NCBI RefSeq assembly: GCF_028389875.1
Contig: NC_084669.1
Coordinates: 35,378,731 to 35,442,730 of the forward strand
Direction: 5' to 3'
DNA length: 64,000 nt
DNA from: Rhea pennata
Taxonomy: Eukaryota; Chordata; Aves; Rheiformes; Rheidae
The position numbers and the translations under genes were made by a program. Positions 61,101 to 64,000 of the stretch are shown here, in pieces. The notes under the pieces were generated by a model. The model ran no database searches, was not told where the DNA came from, and was given only the letters and a program-made list of their open reading frames with translations. The first letter of the stretch is position 1. Each line of letters begins with the position of its first letter.

Positions 61101-62871
61101 CATAGAAGCAGGTCAACCGCATATGTCTAGAAAGGGATATAACTTCTGAATTAAAAGATGTTCTACCACAGAAAGAAACAAAAAAAAAAAAATCAAAAAC
61201 TCTTAGAGACAGAGAAAACAAGCATCCTTCTGCTCTACCTAGAAGTGTGTGCTAGAATAGAATATTAAAGCTGGCTATTAAAGGACAGTACATTCAATAC
61301 ACATGGCAATTAAAATGTAGGAGTATGGGGGAAATAATATTTAATAAAATATTAAAGCTGAATTTAATATCTTAGTCATATTAATAGAAGTGGGGGAAAA
61401 ATGTTTTTAAACAGGGAAGATTACATACCTGCTTTGGGGTTTCCAGGATGTTTGTCAGGATGACATTCAAGGGCTTTAATCTTAAATTCTGCAAGAATTT
61501 GTTCAACCTAAACAGAATGTCAAGGTTTAAAGTGAGTAATTACATGCACACAGAAAAGATTTTTGAATTTACTTTTTGAAAAAGGTTTGGAGGCACAACA
61601 ATTGATGTTAAAAGGCTTCCGCTTGTTCATTTTACAAGCTTTATTGCAAGTAAAATAGGTAACAACAACCACCTGTCTGCTGCACAGCTTATTTAAATTT
61701 CATTTTCCACGCACGCACCCTTCCCCTGTTCTTTGGGAAGCTCCGTTAGGCAGTGTGGTGGCAAAACCACAGCTCATTTCAACGCTGCCCTCTGCTGGGA
61801 CGCCTTTTTAGTAGCTATGTAAGGAAAAGATGTTTTAATTTGCCTTCCGTAACAGAGCAGCGATGCTTACCTAACACGCCTTCTGTGTTGGAAAACACGG
61901 TACTTTCTCCACATTTAACCATTAGGGCAGATTAGAGCATCTGATTATATTTACTGAACAAAAGATTTTCCACACTTGATGCATCATTCACTACAGCAGT
62001 GTAATTAAAACTCCCTTTCCAAAATCCAAATCCAGTCCCACTTAACACAGCAACTAGATTACAAATATAAGTATAATACTAACTATCCAAACAATGTTAT
62101 ATGGACACGAACATCTTTAGGAAGAAGAAGGCTTGTATTAGCTACAAATCATTCCACAGTTGCTTAGATAGATCTCAGCCTATAGTATGAAATGGTATGT
62201 ATCTGCTACCAAAACAAATGACTAAAACTAGTATTTGAACATTTAAAATCATTAATATGATGAACAAAGAGATCAGGGGTTTTTTTTGTGTGTGTGTTTC
62301 TCACAACCAATGGATACTTTGTTAAAAAATGAATATATACATCTATTTAAAAAACTGAGAAACTCAGTCATCTAGTACTATGAACATCCACTGTGTTAGT
62401 TGCACATATATAGCTTTTATTATCTTTTAAAATCATGAATATATTCCAAAATACTATTTTTATGCTTTCAAATTTATGGAGTTGGCTCTTAATACGTAAC
62501 CATATCACGTGTTGAACAAAACTAATGAATAAGCCATCATTTCAGTTGCATCTGTAACAAAATTCTGTTTTTTGAAACATTTTTCATATGAGCCTTATTC
62601 CAGGATCTTAGCGTGATCAGTTAATTGAACTTTGCAACGGGGAAATACTTAAAGGAGGCAAGAAAGAAGGTCGATGATGCATTTCAGCTAGTCCTACCCG
62701 CAGGAGAACCGGCTTCGGCTCCCCCCCGTAGAAACCCAAGCACACTCCAAACACTTTCAGCCCGCGGAGGCGGCAGGGGGGACTCCTGCTTACCGTGGAC
62801 AGCTCATCGCACCCCAGCAAGCTGTAGTAATCCTCCAAGTCATCCGGGCTGCCGTGCCAAATCGCATCCAT
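55079..62871 (-). CDS. DNAJC12: DnaJ homolog subfamily C member 12, complete coding region in five coding exons
   Basis: An HSP40/J-domain co-chaperone. In mammals it works with HSC70 to keep phenylalanine, tyrosine and tryptophan hydroxylases folded, and its loss causes hyperphenylalaninaemia with neurotransmitter deficiency. The exons are 62794-62871, 61429-61507, 58462-58601, 57250-57448 and 55079-55173, with junction phases 0, 1, 0, 1. The product is 196 residues (human 198). The J domain spans about residues 14-79, starting DYYSLLGCDEL. The HPD motif that activates HSP70 is at residues 42-44, and helix IV ends in YDYWRRSK. An acidic, Ser/Asn-rich linker (about 99-165) is poorly conserved. 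The C-terminus, HLRFRWSGDAPSELLRKFRNYEI, is nearly invariant and is known to matter for client binding. The start is the first in-frame ATG, matching the family's MDAI. The frame is intact throughout. Confidence 0.97.
55370..55845 (+). mobile_element. Old, diverged CR1-type LINE fragment
   Basis: Resembles the older amniote CR1 subfamilies: GGAAAGAGTTCAAAGGAGAA, then a GAAGACAGAGAGGGTAGCATGATA-like piece (quoted here only by its key words), AAGTAATGCACTTAA, CACTGGATTAGTTTGCC, TTTTAAGAACAGATTAGAC, and an ending near TTCTATGATCT. Many substitutions and small gaps point to great age. It lies in the last DNAJC12 intron, antisense to the gene. Confidence 0.75.
56205..56249. repeat. 45-bp A/G homopurine tract
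   Basis: An A run grading into AAAG and AAAAAG units without any pyrimidine, in the last DNAJC12 intron. Confidence 0.9.
57250..57448 (-). CDS. DNAJC12: DNAJC12 coding exon 4 (variable linker, 66 codons)
   Basis: 199 nt after the acceptor gtttttctttag. It opens with SMHWAVQSKKDQMLE, which aligns with the family's SMHWVVRGKKDLMLE. It then runs into a low-complexity stretch rich in Asn, Ser, Glu and Asp that differs from mammals and ends in NPDSP. The donor is CCAA|gtaagt, phase 1. The divergent stretch is expected to be disordered. Confidence 0.93.
57449..58461 (-). other. DNAJC12: DNAJC12 intron 3 (between coding exons 3 and 4)
   Basis: 1.0 kb of unique AT-rich DNA with no recognised repeat or exon. 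Confidence 0.85.
58462..58601 (-). CDS. DNAJC12: DNAJC12 coding exon 3 (residues 53-99)
   Basis: 140 nt after the acceptor gtgttctag. TG completes a Val codon, then ESFQKLQQAKEILANEESRA and RYDYWRRSK finish the J domain (helices III and IV). The family's PFQQWEAL segment and SVKT follow. The donor is ACG|gtgggt, phase 0, a slightly weak but valid site. Confidence 0.96.
58602..61428 (-). other. DNAJC12: DNAJC12 intron 2 (between coding exons 2 and 3)
   Basis: 2.8 kb. Short frames at 58964-59257 and 59549-59797 show no family resemblance. A small imperfect palindrome built on GAATTCAA lies near 60,700-60,730. No transposon is recognised. Confidence 0.85.
61429..61507 (-). CDS. DNAJC12: DNAJC12 coding exon 2 (residues 27-52, HPD motif)
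   Basis: 79 nt after the acceptor ctgtttag. It encodes VEQILAEFKIKALECHPDKH then PGNPKA, with the catalytic HPD tripeptide at residues 42-44 between helices II and III. The donor is GCAG|gtatgt, leaving one base (phase 1). Confidence 0.97.
61508..62793 (-). other. DNAJC12: DNAJC12 intron 1 (between coding exons 1 and 2)
   Basis: 1.3 kb, grading from AT-rich DNA into the CpG island near 62,690. No exon or repeat is recognised. Confidence 0.85.
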
Positions 62872-63140
62872 GGGGGCAAGTCCGCTGGCCTTCCTCAAGC
62901 CGAGGCACCGGGCGTCCAAAATACGCGCCCAGTGCAAAGCTCGCCGGCTGCCTCAGAACCAGCCGAGGGAAACGGGCTGTTCCCACGCAGCCCCGGAGCC
63001 CTCTCCGGCGCTTTTGAACGGAGGGAGCTGACACGCACGAACTCCCGGGGAACCTCCGCTCTCCATTGGCCCCTGCAGGATGCCAGTCCGGTTGCACAAA
63101 CCCGCTGATGGCAATGCTCCCTGGGACTTGTAGTTGCCAA
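62690..63140 (-). promoter_or_regulatory. DNAJC12: DNAJC12 CpG-island promoter with CCAAT box and ZNF143/SBS-like site
   Basis: A CpG-rich block covers the first coding exon and about 250 bp upstream. On the minus strand there is a CCAATGG box (63063-63069), about 195 bp before the ATG. Further up, the sequence at 63119-63135 reads AACTACAAGTCCCAGGG on the minus strand, close to the ZNF143/THAP11 SBS core ACTACAATTCCCAG. There is no obvious TATA box. The TSS is probably between these elements and the ATG, at about 62,900-63,040. Confidence 0.75.
62794..62871 (-). CDS. DNAJC12: DNAJC12 coding exon 1 (residues 1-26)
   Basis: The ATG is at 62871-62869, in CCCCATGG with G at +4. The 26 codons read MDAIWHGSPDDLEDYYSLLG then CDELST, and the donor is ACG|gtaagc, phase 0. 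The frame is open further upstream but contains no in-frame ATG there, so this start is the only reasonable one. It holds J-domain helix I and lies inside the CpG island. Confidence 0.96.
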
Positions 63141-64000
63141 AGTAACTGCAACATTGAACTCTGGCTATCGTCCAGGCTGGAAAGAATTCAGGATACTAAG
63201 CAAAATCTAGCTGTATTTGAGACTCAGGTCCTGCCATCATGCATACATCCAGGTCAAATCAGGCACACACTTAAAGGCTTGCTTGCACCAGGACCTGTAT
63301 TTTTTGCATCCCTGCTACGACAGAACAGGGTGAATCTTTGGTCTTTGAAGGCTAGACAGGACACACAGATATTTTATTCTTCAAAAACCAGCAGTTCACC
63401 ATTTCTGCACATAAATTTTGTGTCTGATAAAATTAAGACTATCAAAACTTACTGTCTTATTGTACTTACTGTCTATTATCAAAAGAAACATTCTTCTCAT
63501 ACACAATTACTTTCAAATTCTGTCTTGAAGGTCTTTGTCATACACGTAGTAAACACTCGTTGTTAAATTCATTCTACATTGAAGTGAAATGTCTTTAAGC
63601 TTGAATGGTGATTAATGACCAAGGCCTCAGTCTCACAGAGACCACTGATATGCTTTACTGTACTCTCCTATGATCCATTCTTTAATAAATAAATACATAA
63701 ATAAATTCCTAGGTGTAATTCTAGCCCTTCACAGAAGTCTTTTCTCTGGAGCCTGTAGGGCTCTCTTTATTTCCCTCTATCCCTGCAAGATCTTTCTAAT
63801 GCAAGATGTTTAACGTCATCAAATATTGCTGATTCTTTAAAATAACATTTACAAATTTATGTCTTGAATATTTATGCAATTTTAGTTGCAGTGACCTAGT
63901 AGGTGAGAGTTTATGTTCAACAGATACACAGGGTGTGACTGTGGCTAGAATAGCTGTACGTTAATCAGAGAAGAACTCAGTGGCCATTCTGAATGCTATT
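63141..64000. other. Upstream flank of DNAJC12
   Basis: AT-rich DNA with a TAAA-type repeat at 63683-63708. In human the next gene on this side is SIRT1, but no SIRT1 sequence is visible within the last 860 bases. The open frame at 63066-63566 starts at TTG and looks non-coding. Confidence 0.7.
63683..63708. repeat. TAAA microsatellite
   Basis: TAAA/TACA units at the right end of the window. Confidence 0.85.

Noticed and set aside
62872-62937. In-frame N-terminal extension of DNAJC12 by 22 codons
   Set aside because: The apparent upstream start codon is TTG, not ATG. The family begins at MDAI, which is the first in-frame ATG.
63066-63566. 166-codon plus-strand frame upstream of DNAJC12
   Set aside because: TTG start, no recognisable domain, and antisense to the DNAJC12 promoter. 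Most likely chance.
1-64000. CRISPR arrays, bacterial operons or an integrated viral genome
   Set aside because: No regularly spaced repeats, no operon-like coding, and no gag, pol or env-like frames or paired LTRs were seen. All recognised coding is spliced vertebrate sequence.

Overview
This is eukaryotic nuclear DNA from an amniote vertebrate, most likely a bird. Three things point that way. Coding exons match vertebrate alpha-T-catenin (CTNNA3) and DNAJC12 residue for residue over long stretches and have GT-AG junctions. The only recognisable younger transposons are CR1-type LINE 3' ends. Long stretches are repeat-poor, AT-rich and hold only microsatellites. The species cannot be fixed from sequence alone. 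Exon calls come from reading the translation, splice sites and phases by eye, with family proteins recalled from memory; no search was run.

Layout. (1) Positions 1 to about 37,000 hold the 5' end of CTNNA3 on the minus strand. Three coding exons encode residues 1-154 (22065-22166, 13889-14081, 191-357), and the gene continues off the left edge. The likely promoter is a CpG island at about 36,600-37,020, which implies a noncoding first exon and a first intron of roughly 14 kb. (2) About 37,000-54,900 is intergenic. It holds a complete tRNA-Ser(TGA) gene at 49021-49102 (+) inside its own CpG-rich block, a minus-oriented CR1 copy, microsatellites and several perfect short hairpins. (3) 55079-62871 holds the whole coding region of DNAJC12 on the minus strand: five coding exons and 196 codons before the stop. 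Its CpG promoter at about 62,690-63,140 carries CCAAT and ZNF143/SBS-like motifs.

The two protein genes have no known shared pathway. CTNNA3 is a junctional adaptor linking cadherin-catenin complexes to actin, chiefly in heart. DNAJC12 is an HSP40 co-chaperone for aromatic amino acid hydroxylases. They lie tail-to-head on the same strand, CTNNA3 then DNAJC12, as in human 10q21, and the tRNA-Ser(TGA) between them also appears to be syntenic with human. Older dispersed elements (a MIR-type SINE, an old CR1 copy, palindromic amniote repeats) are scattered through the introns.

I found no CRISPR array, viral genome or undescribed gene system. The most interesting signals are the syntenic tRNA island with Pol II-type motifs beside it, clustered palindromic TCF/LEF-type motifs and a duplicated octamer unit in a CTNNA3 intron, a 46-bp Z-DNA-prone tract, and pairs of adjacent perfect hairpins in intronic and intergenic DNA.
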